Part shown: positions 35,985-44,938 of the stretch, piece after piece
Position numbering within the stretch: the stretch's first letter is position 1
Layout: each line of letters opens with the position of its first letter
Source of the DNA: Spectribacter acetivorans
GTDB taxonomy: Bacteria; Pseudomonadota; Gammaproteobacteria; Nevskiales; Salinisphaeraceae
Reading direction: 5' to 3'
Length of the DNA stretch: 64,000 nucleotides
Assembly: GCF_031846305.1 (NCBI RefSeq)
Contig: NZ_JAVRHY010000003.1
Span: forward strand, 124,001-188,000
Program-made: the position numbers and the translations under genes
Notes under the pieces: generated by a model
What the model saw: the letters and a program-made list of their open reading frames with translations, nothing else
What the model was told of the DNA's origin: nothing
Database searches by the model: none

Positions 35985-36643
35985 CCGACTGGCGCTATGT
36001 GGCGGTGGAGGGCCCGATCGGCGTGGGCAAGACCACGCTGGCGCGACGGCTGGCCGAAACCTGGTCCGCCGATCTGCTGCTGGAAGCGCCCGAGGAGAAT
36101 CCGTTTCTCGGTGCCTTCTACGACCAGCCCGCGGCCAACGCGCTACCGGCGCAGCTGTTCTTTCTGCTGCAGCGGGCCCGCCAGACCGAGACGCTGCGCC
36201 AACGCGACCTGTTCCACCAGCGCCGCATCACCGATTTCATGTTCGAGAAGGACCCGCTGTTCGCCCGGCTGACGCTGTCGGGGCCGGAGTGGACGCTCTA
36301 CGAGGACATCTACACCCGGCTGGCCTGGCAGGCCCCGGCGCCGGACAAGCTGATCTATCTGTACGCGCCGCGCGATACCCTGATGTCCCGGGTGCGCCAG
36401 CGGGCCCGGCCGGAGGAGCACAACCTCGACCCCGACTACCTGGCCCGGGTGATCGAGAGCTATGCCGCCTATTTCAGCCACTATCAGGACGCGCCGCTGG
36501 TCACCGTCAATGCCGAGCAGATGGACCTGGTCGGCAACGACGAGGACTATCAGCGGTTGCTGGCGGCGCTGGATTCGCCCGCCCGGCGGGTGGACCTGCC
36601 CGGCCCGGCGTTGGCAATGACGAATCGCCCCGAGGTGCTATAG
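35981..36643 (+). CDS. Deoxynucleoside kinase
   Basis: The 220-residue kinase has P-loop EGPIGVGKTTLARRLAE (about 9-25) and the ENPFLGAFY, RRITDFMFEKDPLFA and LYAPRDTLMSRVRQR blocks of the dCK/dGK deoxynucleoside kinase family, a common neighbour of folK and panB in gammaproteobacteria. It phosphorylates deoxynucleosides for salvage; specificity cannot be read. The GTG start overlapping the folK stop is preferred over an ATG at 35966. Confidence 0.85.
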   Translation: MTDWRYVAVEGPIGVGKTTLARRLAETWSADLLLEAPEENPFLGAFYDQPAANALPAQLFFLLQRARQTETLRQRDLFHQRRITDFMFEKDPLFARLTLSGPEWTLYEDIYTRLAWQAPAPDKLIYLYAPRDTLMSRVRQRARPEEHNLDPDYLARVIESYAAYFSHYQDAPLVTVNAEQMDLVGNDEDYQRLLAALDSPARRVDLPGPALAMTNRPEVL

Positions 36644-36654
36644 TCGCGCCCGCC

Positions 36655-37491
36655 ATGAAAGGAACGCTTTACCCCCATCTGCAGGAGCGTCCGGAGCGGC
36701 CGGTCACGCTGTCCGACCTGACCCGGATGAAGCAAGCGGGCGAGAAGATCGCCTGCCTGACCGCCTACGACGCCAGCTTCGCGGCGCTGGAGGATCGCGC
36801 CGGCGTGGACGTGGTGCTGGTCGGCGATACCCTGGGCATGGTCTTCCAGGGGGCGGATTCCACCGTGCCGGTGAGCGTGGACGACATGGTCTATCACAGC
36901 CGGGCGGTGGCCGCCGGTCTGTATCGCCCGTTCCTGATTACCGACATGCCGTTTCTGTCCTACGCCACCAAGCATCAGGCGCTGGATACCGCCAAGCGGC
37001 TGATGCAGGAAGGCCGCGGGCAGATGGTCAAGTTCGAGGGCGGTGAAATCCAGGCCGAAACGGTCGAGCATCTGAGCACCCGCGGGGTGCCGGTTTGCGG
37101 TCACATCGGGCTGCAGCCGCAGCTGGTGCACAAGCTGGGCAGCTTCTCGGTGCAGGGGCGGGGCGATGCTGCCGCCCAGGCGATGCTTCGCGACGCCCGC
37201 CTGCTGGAAGACGCCGGCGCCGACCTGCTGCTGCTGGAATGCGTGCCCTCGTCGCTGGCCGCGGAAATCACCGCCAACGCGAAGATTCCGGTGATCGGCA
37301 TCGGCGCGGGGCCGGATGTGGACGGCCAGATTCTGGTGATCTACGACATCCTCGGCATCTGGCCCGGCCGCAAGCCGCGGTTCGTGCGTGACTACATGCA
37401 GGGGGCGGCCGACATCGAATCCGCGGTGCGCACCTATGTCGACTCGGTGCGCGACTGCAGCTATCCGGCGCCGAAGCACTGCTTCAGCTGA
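36655..37491 (+). CDS. panB: 3-Methyl-2-oxobutanoate hydroxymethyltransferase
   Basis: The 278-residue enzyme makes ketopantoate from 2-oxoisovalerate and methylene-tetrahydrofolate, the first pantothenate step. Motifs include LTAYDASFA, VGDTLGMVFQG, KFEGG, GHIGLQPQ and PVIGIGAGPDVDGQILV. It begins 12 bases after the kinase. Its substrate 2-oxoisovalerate comes from the pathway of ilvH/ilvC at the start of the window. Confidence 0.96.
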   Translation: MKGTLYPHLQERPERPVTLSDLTRMKQAGEKIACLTAYDASFAALEDRAGVDVVLVGDTLGMVFQGADSTVPVSVDDMVYHSRAVAAGLYRPFLITDMPFLSYATKHQALDTAKRLMQEGRGQMVKFEGGEIQAETVEHLSTRGVPVCGHIGLQPQLVHKLGSFSVQGRGDAAAQAMLRDARLLEDAGADLLLLECVPSSLAAEITANAKIPVIGIGAGPDVDGQILVIYDILGIWPGRKPRFVRDYMQGAADIESAVRTYVDSVRDCSYPAPKHCFS

Positions 37492-37526
37492 GCGCGGCCC
37501 GGTCGAGCGCCGCAACCGTACCTGGC

Positions 37527-38390
37527 ATGCAGACCCTTCACGACATCGCCGAACTGCGCCGTGCGCTGGCCGCGGCACGGGCCGCGGACCGTGGGCCGGT
37601 GTGTCTGGTGCCCACCATGGGCAACCTGCACGCGGGCCACATCGCCCTGGTGGAGGCGGCGCGCAAGCTGGGCGGGATCGTCGTTGCCAGCGTGTTCGTC
37701 AACCCGCTGCAGTTCGGCGACGGCGAGGATTACGACAGCTATCCCCGTACCCTGGACCAGGATGCCGAACGCCTGGCGGCCGCCGGCGTGGATGTCCTGT
37801 ATGCGCCGGGCAGCCGGGTCATGTACCCGCTGGGGCCGGGTGTGGCGACGGTACGTGTCGAGGGGGTGACGGAAGGGTTGTGCGGGGCCCGCCGCCCCGG
37901 TCATTTCGCCGGCGTGACCACGGTGGTGAGCATGCTGTTCAATCAGGTGCAGCCGGATATCGCGGTATTCGGCGAAAAGGACTATCAGCAGCTGGTGGTG
38001 ATCCGGCGTCTGGTCGCCGCCCTTCACTGGCCGGTGGAAATCGTCGGTGTGCCGACCCTGCGCGAACCCGACGGCCTGGCCATGAGCTCGCGCAATCAGT
38101 ATCTGACCACCGAGGAGCGCGAGCTGGCACCAGCCCTGCACGCGGCTTTGCGCGAGGGGGCCGAGCGCATCGCGGCGGGGGATACCGACGCGTCGGCAAT
38201 CGAGGCCGACATCGCCGGCCGGCTGCAGGCCCGGGGACTGGCGCCGGATTACGTGGAAATCCGCAACGGCGATCTCTCGCGCCCGGGCCGTGCCAGCGCG
38301 GATCCGGCGGCCGGCCAACGCCTGCTGGCGGCCGTGCATCTGGGCCGCGCGCGGCTGATCGACAACGTGGCAGTAGCGCCGCGCGGCTGA
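37527..38390 (+). CDS. panC: Pantothenate synthetase
   Basis: The 287-residue enzyme joins pantoate and beta-alanine with ATP. The HIGH-like motif is PTMGNLHAGH, followed by VASVFVNPLQFG, RPGHFAGVTTVV, FGEKDYQQL and the KMSKS-like MSSRNQYL. It lies 35 bases after panB. The next 187 bases before panD hold no recognised feature. Confidence 0.96.
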   Translation: MQTLHDIAELRRALAAARAADRGPVCLVPTMGNLHAGHIALVEAARKLGGIVVASVFVNPLQFGDGEDYDSYPRTLDQDAERLAAAGVDVLYAPGSRVMYPLGPGVATVRVEGVTEGLCGARRPGHFAGVTTVVSMLFNQVQPDIAVFGEKDYQQLVVIRRLVAALHWPVEIVGVPTLREPDGLAMSSRNQYLTTEERELAPALHAALREGAERIAAGDTDASAIEADIAGRLQARGLAPDYVEIRNGDLSRPGRASADPAAGQRLLAAVHLGRARLIDNVAVAPRG

Positions 38391-38577
38391 AGTCGGCTAT
38401 CATGCCGCAGCGCGGCAAACTCACCCGCAGCCGGCCATCGATTCGACGAGGAACCGGGCGGCGCGGGCGCGGTCGGGCAGTGGCCCGGGTCACTGGACCT
38501 GTCCGGACCCATGGGCTACATTGCGCCTCCGGTCGAATGCCATCCCAACCCATCCGTTTTCAAGCAGGGTGATCGTC

Positions 38578-38958
38578 ATGTTTGTGACGCTGCTCAAGGC
38601 AAAACTGCATCGCGCGTGCACCACGCACGCCGAACTGGACTACGAGGGCTCCTGCGCCATCGACGGGGATCTGCTCGAGGCCGCCGGGATTCTTCCCTAT
38701 GAACAGATCGAGATCTACAACGTCGGCAACGGCGAGCGGTTCTCCACCTACGCGATCCGTGCGGAAAGCGGTTCGCGGGTGATCTCGGTGAACGGGGCGG
38801 CCGCCCACAAGGCCCAGCCCGGCGACCGGCTGATCATTTGCGCCTACGCCCGCATGAGCGAGGCCGAAGCCCACGCGCACAAGCCGCGGTTGATCTACCT
38901 GGACGAACACAACCAGGTCACCCGCACCAGCAACACCATTCCGGTGCAGGCGGCCTAG
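38578..38958 (+). CDS. panD: Aspartate 1-decarboxylase
   Basis: The 126-residue proenzyme makes beta-alanine from aspartate. The self-cleavage site Gly24-Ser25 is present in LDYEGSCAID, and the pyruvoyl group forms on the serine. KLHRACTTHAELDYEG, YNVGNGERFSTYAI and NGAAAHKAQPGDRLIICAYA follow the family. With panB and panC this completes the pantothenate set except ketopantoate reductase. Confidence 0.96.
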   Translation: MFVTLLKAKLHRACTTHAELDYEGSCAIDGDLLEAAGILPYEQIEIYNVGNGERFSTYAIRAESGSRVISVNGAAAHKAQPGDRLIICAYARMSEAEAHAHKPRLIYLDEHNQVTRTSNTIPVQAA

Positions 38959-38989
38959 GGCCGGCAGCCGCACCCCACGGCGCGCCCCG

Positions 38990-40567
38990 GTGGCGCATCC
39001 CATCGACCGCCCGGCCTGGGCGAGCCTGGAAGCCGCCCGTGATCGGCTCGCGGGCACTCACCTGTCGACCCTGTTCGAGCGCGATGCCCGGCGCGCGGAT
39101 TCGCTGTGCCTGGCAGTCGACGGCCTGGTCTATGACTTCAGCCGGCAACGCCTCGATGCCGGTGTCATGACCGCGCTGACCGCCCTGGCCGGCGAATGCG
39201 GGGTACCCGACGCCATCCGGGCGATGTTTGCCGGCGAGCCGGTCAACCGCAGTGAACAGCGCGCGGCCTGGCACGTGGCGCTGCGAGCGCCGGCGGGCCA
39301 GGGCTATCCGGCCGACGTTCACGCCGTGCTCGACGACATCGACAGGTTCGTCGGACAGGTGCGTGACGGCAGTTGGCCGGGCTTTGCCGGGCATGCGATC
39401 ACCGATGTGGTGAATATAGGCATCGGCGGCTCGGATCTCGGGCCGCGGATGGTCGCGCAGGCGCTGCCCCCGGCGCCCGGCGATCTTCGCGTCCACTTCG
39501 CGGCCAACGTGGATCCGGCGGACCTGGACGGTATTCTCGCGGCGCTGGACCCGGCCACCACGTTGTTCGTGGTTACCTCCAAATCTTTCGGCACAGCGGA
39601 AACTCTGGCCAACGCCCGGGCGGCGCGCGACTGGCTGCTGGCCGCTGCGCCGGACGAGACCGCGGTGGCGCGTCATTTCGTGGCCGTTTCCACCAATATC
39701 CCTGCCGCGCAGGCCTTCGGCATCGAGCGGGTATTCGGCTTCTGGGACTGGGTCGGGGGCCGGTTCTCGCTGTGGTCGGCCGCCGGGCTGTCCGTGGCTC
39801 TGGCCCGGGGTATGCCCGTATTCCGCGAGCTGCTGGCCGGGGCACACGACATGGATACCCACTTCCGGCAGGCGCCGCTGGCAGTGAATCTGCCGGTGGT
39901 GATGGCACTGATCGGGGTGTGGAACCGTAATCTGCTGAATCTGACCGGACAGGTTGTGGTGCCGTACGCGCATCGGCTGGGTCTGTTTCCCGCCTGGCTG
40001 CAGCAGCTGGAAATGGAAAGCAACGGCAAGTCCGTGAAGTCCGACGGGACCACCACCACTGTCGCTACGGTGCCCCAGGTATGGGGCGGCGGGGGCACCA
40101 ATGCCCAGCACGCTTTCTTCCAGATGCTGCACCAGGGCACCGACGTGCTGCCGGTGGATTTCATCCTGGTGACCCCGACCGCCGACGATGACCGTAGCCG
40201 GCAACTGGCCGCCAACTGCCTGGCCCAGGCCGCCGCGCTGATGCATGGCCGGCCCGAGGCCGAGACCCTGGCCGGCAGCAACGGGGATCCGGTACTGGCC
40301 GCGCAGCGTTCGTTCCCGGGCAATCGACCCAGCAGCACGCTGCTGCTGGACCGGCTCGACGCCCGCCGCCTGGGTGCCCTGATCGCGGCCCACGAGCACA
40401 AGGTGTTCGTGCAGGGGGTGATCTGGGGTATCAACAGCTTCGACCAGTGGGGGGTAGAACTGGGCAAGACGCTGGCCGACGACATTCTCGCGGCCTGGTC
40501 GAATGACGATTCCCGGCACCTGGACGCCACCACGCGATCCCTGCTGGATCGGCTGCGGCGACGCTGA
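38990..40567 (+). CDS. pgi: Glucose-6-phosphate isomerase
   Basis: The 525-residue enzyme interconverts glucose-6-phosphate and fructose-6-phosphate. Motifs are IGIGGSDLGPRM, VTSKSFGTAETLANA, VGGRFSLWSAAGL, the catalytic ESNGKSVKSDG, and the C-terminal HKVFVQGVIWGINSFDQWGV. A GTG start at 38990 is used; no strong ribosome site is visible. Its TGA shares one base with the ATG of the next gene. Confidence 0.95.
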   Translation: MAHPIDRPAWASLEAARDRLAGTHLSTLFERDARRADSLCLAVDGLVYDFSRQRLDAGVMTALTALAGECGVPDAIRAMFAGEPVNRSEQRAAWHVALRAPAGQGYPADVHAVLDDIDRFVGQVRDGSWPGFAGHAITDVVNIGIGGSDLGPRMVAQALPPAPGDLRVHFAANVDPADLDGILAALDPATTLFVVTSKSFGTAETLANARAARDWLLAAAPDETAVARHFVAVSTNIPAAQAFGIERVFGFWDWVGGRFSLWSAAGLSVALARGMPVFRELLAGAHDMDTHFRQAPLAVNLPVVMALIGVWNRNLLNLTGQVVVPYAHRLGLFPAWLQQLEMESNGKSVKSDGTTTTVATVPQVWGGGGTNAQHAFFQMLHQGTDVLPVDFILVTPTADDDRSRQLAANCLAQAAALMHGRPEAETLAGSNGDPVLAAQRSFPGNRPSSTLLLDRLDARRLGALIAAHEHKVFVQGVIWGINSFDQWGVELGKTLADDILAAWSNDDSRHLDATTRSLLDRLRRR

Positions 40568-42066
40568 TGCCGGCGTTGTCGACCATCACCCGGTTCTACG
40601 GCGCCGCCCAGGTGGCGGCGCTGGATCGTCGCGTGATCGATGAATTCGGCATCCCCGGCTTCGACCTGATGCACCGGGCTGCCGATGCCGGCTTCCAGGC
40701 GTTGCGTGGACGCTGGCCCGAGGCTGACCGCCTGGCGGTGGTCTGCGGCCCCGGCAACAACGGTGGCGATGGCTTTCTGATCGCCGCTCGCGGCCTGGCA
40801 TCGGCGATGACCGTGCGCGTCTGGTTCCCGGGCGACCCCGAGCGTCTGAAAGGTGATGCGCACCGGGCTTACCAGGCCTTCATGCGGGCGGGCGGGATGC
40901 TCACCGACAGCCCGGCCGAGGCGCTGGCCGATGCCGACGTGGCGGTGGATGCCCTGTTGGGTACCGGACTGGGGCGGCCGCTGGCCGGTGATTTTCTGTC
41001 GGCAGTGCAGGCCATCAACCGGGCCGGCGAGCAGGGGGCGGGGGTGCTGGCGGTCGACATTCCCTCGGGCCTGGGTGCCGACACCGGCGCGATCTGGGGT
41101 GAGGCCGTTCGCGCCGACGTGACGGCCACTTTCATCGGCGCCAAGCTCGGCCTGGTCACCGGCGCCGGCCCGGCGCATGCCGGCGAGGTGACGCTGCATG
41201 AACTGGAGGCGCCGGACCGCGCCTATGCGGATATGCCGTGGCTGGCCCGTCAGCCGGACGACGCCTGGCTGGCGGCCGCGCTGCCGCGCCGGCGGCGGGA
41301 TGCGCACAAGGGGGATCACGGCCATGTGCTGTGCGTCGGCGGCAACACCGGCATGGGCGGCGCCGCGCGCCTGGCGGCCGAGGCCGCGCTCCGGGTCGGT
41401 GCCGGGCTGGTCAGTGTGGCCACCCGCGACGGCCAGGCGGCGGCCATGACCCAGGCGCGACCGGAGCTGATGTGCCGCGACGTGGCCGCGGCGCCGGACC
41501 TGGAGGCCTTGCTGGACCGCGCCACGGTGGTGGCGATCGGGCCCGGCCTGGGTACCGACGACTGGGCCCGGGACCTGCTCGCACGGGTGCTGACGACGGA
41601 CCGGCCGCTGATGGTCGATGCCGATGCCCTGAACCTGATCGCCGAAGGGCCACCGCCCTCGCGTGCCAACTGGATCATCACGCCCCATCCGGGCGAGGCC
41701 GGCCGCCTGCTGGATCGGGCCACCGCCGATGTGCAGGCAGACCGGCCCGCAGCCGCGGTCGCGCTGGCCGATCGATTCGGCGCGGTCGCGGTCCTCAAGG
41801 GCGCTGGTACGCTGATCGCGGATGGTTGCGGCGGTCTCTGGGTCAGCACTGCCGGTAACCCCGGCATGGCCGTGGGCGGCATGGGAGACCTGCTGACCGG
41901 CACCATCGCCGGCCTGCTGGCCCAGGGTATCGATCTCGATACCGCGGCAATCGCCGGTGTCTGTCTGCACGGGCGGGCGGCCGACCGGGCCGCTGCCGGC
42001 GGGGAACGGGGCTTGTTGCCGAGCGATTGTCTGGCGCCGTTGCGGGCGCTGGTCAATCCGGCCTGA
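40567..42066 (+). CDS. nnrDE: Bifunctional NAD(P)H-hydrate epimerase / ADP-dependent dehydratase
   Basis: The 499-residue metabolite-repair enzyme fuses an N-terminal epimerase (YjeF-N, about 1-215, with VCGPGNNGGDGFLIA) to a C-terminal dehydratase (about 230-495, with GDHGHVLCVGGNTGMGGA, ITPHPGEAGRL and AGNPGMAVGGMGDLLTG). It repairs hydrated NADH and NADPH. The nnrDE-tsaE-amiC order is the usual gammaproteobacterial one. Confidence 0.95.
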   Translation: MPALSTITRFYGAAQVAALDRRVIDEFGIPGFDLMHRAADAGFQALRGRWPEADRLAVVCGPGNNGGDGFLIAARGLASAMTVRVWFPGDPERLKGDAHRAYQAFMRAGGMLTDSPAEALADADVAVDALLGTGLGRPLAGDFLSAVQAINRAGEQGAGVLAVDIPSGLGADTGAIWGEAVRADVTATFIGAKLGLVTGAGPAHAGEVTLHELEAPDRAYADMPWLARQPDDAWLAAALPRRRRDAHKGDHGHVLCVGGNTGMGGAARLAAEAALRVGAGLVSVATRDGQAAAMTQARPELMCRDVAAAPDLEALLDRATVVAIGPGLGTDDWARDLLARVLTTDRPLMVDADALNLIAEGPPPSRANWIITPHPGEAGRLLDRATADVQADRPAAAVALADRFGAVAVLKGAGTLIADGCGGLWVSTAGNPGMAVGGMGDLLTGTIAGLLAQGIDLDTAAIAGVCLHGRAADRAAAGGERGLLPSDCLAPLRALVNPA

Positions 42067-42068
42067 TC

Positions 42069-42545
42069 ATGCAGCGGGACCTGCCCGATGAGGCGGCCAC
42101 CCGGTCGCTGGCGGCTGCGGCGGCGGCGGCATTGCCGCGCTCGCCGCGGCCGCTTTGCCTGTCACTGGCCGGCAGCCTGGGCGCCGGCAAGACCAGCTTC
42201 GCCAGGGCCTTTCTGCAGGCACTGGGGCATCCGGGGCCGGTGGTCAGTCCCACCTACACCCTGGTCGAGCCCTACGACTTCGAACAGTTCCGGGTACTGC
42301 ACCTGGACCTCTACCGCATCAGCGATCCGGAAGAGCTGGCCTTTCTAGGGCTGCGCGATATCGATCGCGAGCGGGACTGGCTGCTGGTGGAGTGGTTTGC
42401 CAACGGCGAGGGCTGGTTGCCGCCGCCTGATGTGACGCTGCAGCTGGCCTATGCCGGCCAGGGGCGTCATCTGCAGGCCGGCGCCGCCGGCGAGGCCGGC
42501 GGGGTCTGGCTGGATGCCTGGCAGGCACAGATGGCCTGCGGATAG
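42069..42545 (+). CDS. tsaE: tRNA threonylcarbamoyladenosine biosynthesis ATPase
   Basis: The 158-residue P-loop protein (AGSLGAGKTSFARAFLQALG, about 34-53) also shows VSPTYTLVEPY and LDLYRISDPEEL, all TsaE hallmarks. It cooperates with TsaB and TsaD to make t6A37 in tRNAs. It begins two bases after nnrDE. The spacer after it (42546-42679) is AT-rich around 42590-42630 and probably contains the amiC promoter, but no box is convincing. Confidence 0.93.
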   Translation: MQRDLPDEAATRSLAAAAAAALPRSPRPLCLSLAGSLGAGKTSFARAFLQALGHPGPVVSPTYTLVEPYDFEQFRVLHLDLYRISDPEELAFLGLRDIDRERDWLLVEWFANGEGWLPPPDVTLQLAYAGQGRHLQAGAAGEAGGVWLDAWQAQMACG

Positions 42546-42679
42546 CGGTGCATCCTCAGGTCGGAATTCAAGTATGCCGCCGGAGCCGCTGTTTAATATG
42601 AGAAAAATCTTGCATTGATTAAAAAAACGGCGTAGCTTCCGGAGCCTGGGCAGTCAAACGCTCGCGGGAGCACACGCCA

Positions 42680-44008
42680 ATGCGGCATGTCGGGCGAACG
42701 CTGGCCCTCCTGGCAGCGCTGATCAGCGCCGCCGGCTGGGCCCAGAACAACACGCTTCAGGACGTTCGCGTCTGGGCGGCGCCCGACCGTACCCGCGTGG
42801 TTTTCGACCTGACCGGCCCGTTCAAGCACGACATGTTCCGGCTGGAAAACCCCGACCGGCTGGTGGTGGACGTGCCCGATGCCCGCCGTGCCGAGGCGCT
42901 GGCCAAGGACTTCGAAGGCAAGGGATTCGTCCGGCAGGTGCGCAGTGGCGTGCGCAACGGCGATGATCTGCGGCTGGTGCTCGATCTGGCGGAACCGGTT
43001 GCCCCCAACATGTTTACCCTCGAGCCCAATCAGAAGTACGGTCACCGCCTGGTGCTGGATCTGGAAAACGGCGCGAGCAACCCCCAGCGGCAGCCCGAGG
43101 CGACCGAGCCGCACTACGGCGGCCGGGAGTTCGTCGTGGCCATCGACGCCGGTCACGGGGGCGAGGACCCGGGTGCGGTCGGCCCCAGCGGCACGCGCGA
43201 GAAGGACATCGTGCTGAAGATTTCCCGCGAGCTGGAACGGCTGATTGCCGCGGAACCGGGCATGCGGCCGGTGATGATCCGCAACGGCGACTATTACGTG
43301 GGTCTGCGTGAACGCATGGACAAGGCGCGGGAAGCGCGGGCCGATCTGTTCATTTCGGTGCACGCCGACGCCTTCCGGGATCGCCGCGCGAAGGGCTCTT
43401 CCGTGTACGTGCTGTCGCGTAGCGGGGCCACCAGCGAACACGCCCGCTGGCTGGCCGAGCAGGAAAACGCGGCCGACCTGGTTGGCGGCGTCACGCTGCG
43501 CAACAAGGATGCCGATCTGGCCTCGTTCATGCTCGATCTGTCCCAGGGCGCCAGCATCGAGGCCAGTCTCGACGTGGGCGGGCGCGTACTTCGCGAGATC
43601 CGCCAGATCAACGATCTGCACAAGCACGAGGTGCAGCAGGCCGGCTTCCTGGTGCTCAAGTCCCCGGACATCCCTTCGCTGCTGGTGGAAACGGCCTTCA
43701 TCTCCAACCCGGGCGAGGAACGCGAGCTGCGCGACGGCGCCCATCGCCGCCAGCTCGCGCAGGCGATGCTGTCCGGCATTCGCGACTATGTGGCCAGCTA
43801 CCGGCCCGGCGACGGACGCGATCTGGCCAGGGCGCGCATGCACGAGGTGCGCCCCGGGGAAACATTGTCGGGTATTGCAGCGCGCTACGGCGTGAGCGTG
43901 GCCGACATACGTCAGGCCAATCAGCTCAGCCGGGATGTCATCCGGATCGGCGCCGAGCTGCGCATTCCGCCGCCTTCAGACGCACAGGTCACCGCCTCCG
44001 CGTCGTAG
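42680..44008 (+). CDS. amiC: N-acetylmuramoyl-L-alanine amidase (AMIN-Amidase_3-LysM)
   Basis: The 442-residue exported protein has a signal peptide (1-21), an AMIN domain (about 25-125) for septal targeting, a zinc amidase domain (about 150-372) with VAIDAGHGGEDPGAVG, SVHADAF and LVETAFISN, and a C-terminal LysM (about 393-436, HEVRPGETLSGIAARYGVS). It cleaves peptidoglycan cross-peptides at division. In many relatives mutL, miaA and hfq follow; here the sulfur region begins instead, on the opposite strand, 10 bases on. Confidence 0.93.
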   Translation: MRHVGRTLALLAALISAAGWAQNNTLQDVRVWAAPDRTRVVFDLTGPFKHDMFRLENPDRLVVDVPDARRAEALAKDFEGKGFVRQVRSGVRNGDDLRLVLDLAEPVAPNMFTLEPNQKYGHRLVLDLENGASNPQRQPEATEPHYGGREFVVAIDAGHGGEDPGAVGPSGTREKDIVLKISRELERLIAAEPGMRPVMIRNGDYYVGLRERMDKAREARADLFISVHADAFRDRRAKGSSVYVLSRSGATSEHARWLAEQENAADLVGGVTLRNKDADLASFMLDLSQGASIEASLDVGGRVLREIRQINDLHKHEVQQAGFLVLKSPDIPSLLVETAFISNPGEERELRDGAHRRQLAQAMLSGIRDYVASYRPGDGRDLARARMHEVRPGETLSGIAARYGVSVADIRQANQLSRDVIRIGAELRIPPPSDAQVTASAS

Positions 44009-44018
44009 CGCGCGCCGG

Positions 44019-44459
44019 TCAGCCGTCCACGGTGGCCCGCGCGGTGCGCGACAGTTCGTAGAAGTCGACCGCCATCCCGCCGATCACCACTGCGGCCACG
44101 AACGGCACGCCTTCCTGCCAGTTGACCACGATCGCCCCCAGCGCCGGACCGGGGCAGTAGCCGGACAATCCCCAGCCGAGCCCGAACAGCGCGGCGCCGC
44201 CCAGCAGCCGGGTGTCGACGGCCGTTGTGGTCGGCATGTGGAAGCGCTGGTCGAACAGCGGCATGGGGCGGCGCAGAATCAGCGGAAAGGTCACGGCGGT
44301 CACCGCCAGCGCCCCGCCCATCACCAGCGCCAGGCTGGGATCCCAGGTGCCGGGCAGGTCGAGAAAATCCAGCACCTTGTTCGGATCCACCATGTGCGAC
44401 AGCGACAGCCCGAAACCGAAAATGCCGCCGGCAATCAATGCAATCAGATGGCGTGCCAT
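44019..44459 (-). CDS. YeeE/YedE (DUF6691-type) membrane half-transporter
   Basis: The 146-residue protein has four membrane segments and the family pattern HLIALIAGGIFGFGLSLSHMVDP and GLGWGLSGYCPGPALGAI. The conserved Cys in GYCPGPA lies in a membrane re-entrant loop. YeeE/YedE proteins move thiosulfate or sulfane-sulfur compounds using such cysteines. The start at 44459 lies two bases after the partner's stop, so both halves are coupled. Confidence 0.85.
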   Translation of the reverse strand: MARHLIALIAGGIFGFGLSLSHMVDPNKVLDFLDLPGTWDPSLALVMGGALAVTAVTFPLILRRPMPLFDQRFHMPTTTAVDTRLLGGAALFGLGWGLSGYCPGPALGAIVVNWQEGVPFVAAVVIGGMAVDFYELSRTARATVDG

Positions 44460-44461
44460 GG

Positions 44462-44896
44462 TCAGACCCCCAGCAGGTGGCGCAGCCAGCTGGCGCTGAT
44501 TACCCCGATCACCATGAAGGCGACGGTGGCGGCAATCGAGCGCCGCGACCAGCGCGCGATGCCGCACACGCCATGGCCGCTGGTGCAGCCGGCACCCCAG
44601 CGGGTACCGGCGCCCACCAGCAGCCCCGCGACGATCAGCAGCCACATGGGGTAGCCTTCGCGGGGCTCGAGGTCGCCCGGAAACAGCGCGACGTACAGGC
44701 CGGTGCCGGCCAGCAGCCCCGCCATGAACAGCAGCCGCCAGCCACGGCCCTCGGCCTGACGGACGGCACCATGCAGGACGCCGGATATCCCGGCGATACG
44801 GCCGTTGGCCAGCAGGAACAGCGTGGCGGCGAGACCGATGAGGGCGCCGCCGGCCAGCGCGGACCAGGGCGTGAAATTCACGATGTCGGTTGGCAT
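44462..44896 (-). CDS. YeeE/YedE membrane half-transporter (N-terminal half)
   Basis: The 144-residue protein has four membrane segments, NGRIAGISGVLHG, and the signature GAGTRWGAGCTSGHGVCGIARW, whose cysteines are thought to relay sulfur. It is the first gene of the two-gene set with the downstream DUF6691-type half. It is divergent from the TauE/SafE gene, with 42 bases between. Confidence 0.87.
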   Translation of the reverse strand: MPTDIVNFTPWSALAGGALIGLAATLFLLANGRIAGISGVLHGAVRQAEGRGWRLLFMAGLLAGTGLYVALFPGDLEPREGYPMWLLIVAGLLVGAGTRWGAGCTSGHGVCGIARWSRRSIAATVAFMVIGVISASWLRHLLGV

Positions 44897-44938
44897 GAGC
44901 TACCCGGTGTTGGACGCAGACAGCAGGATTCAGCGCGC

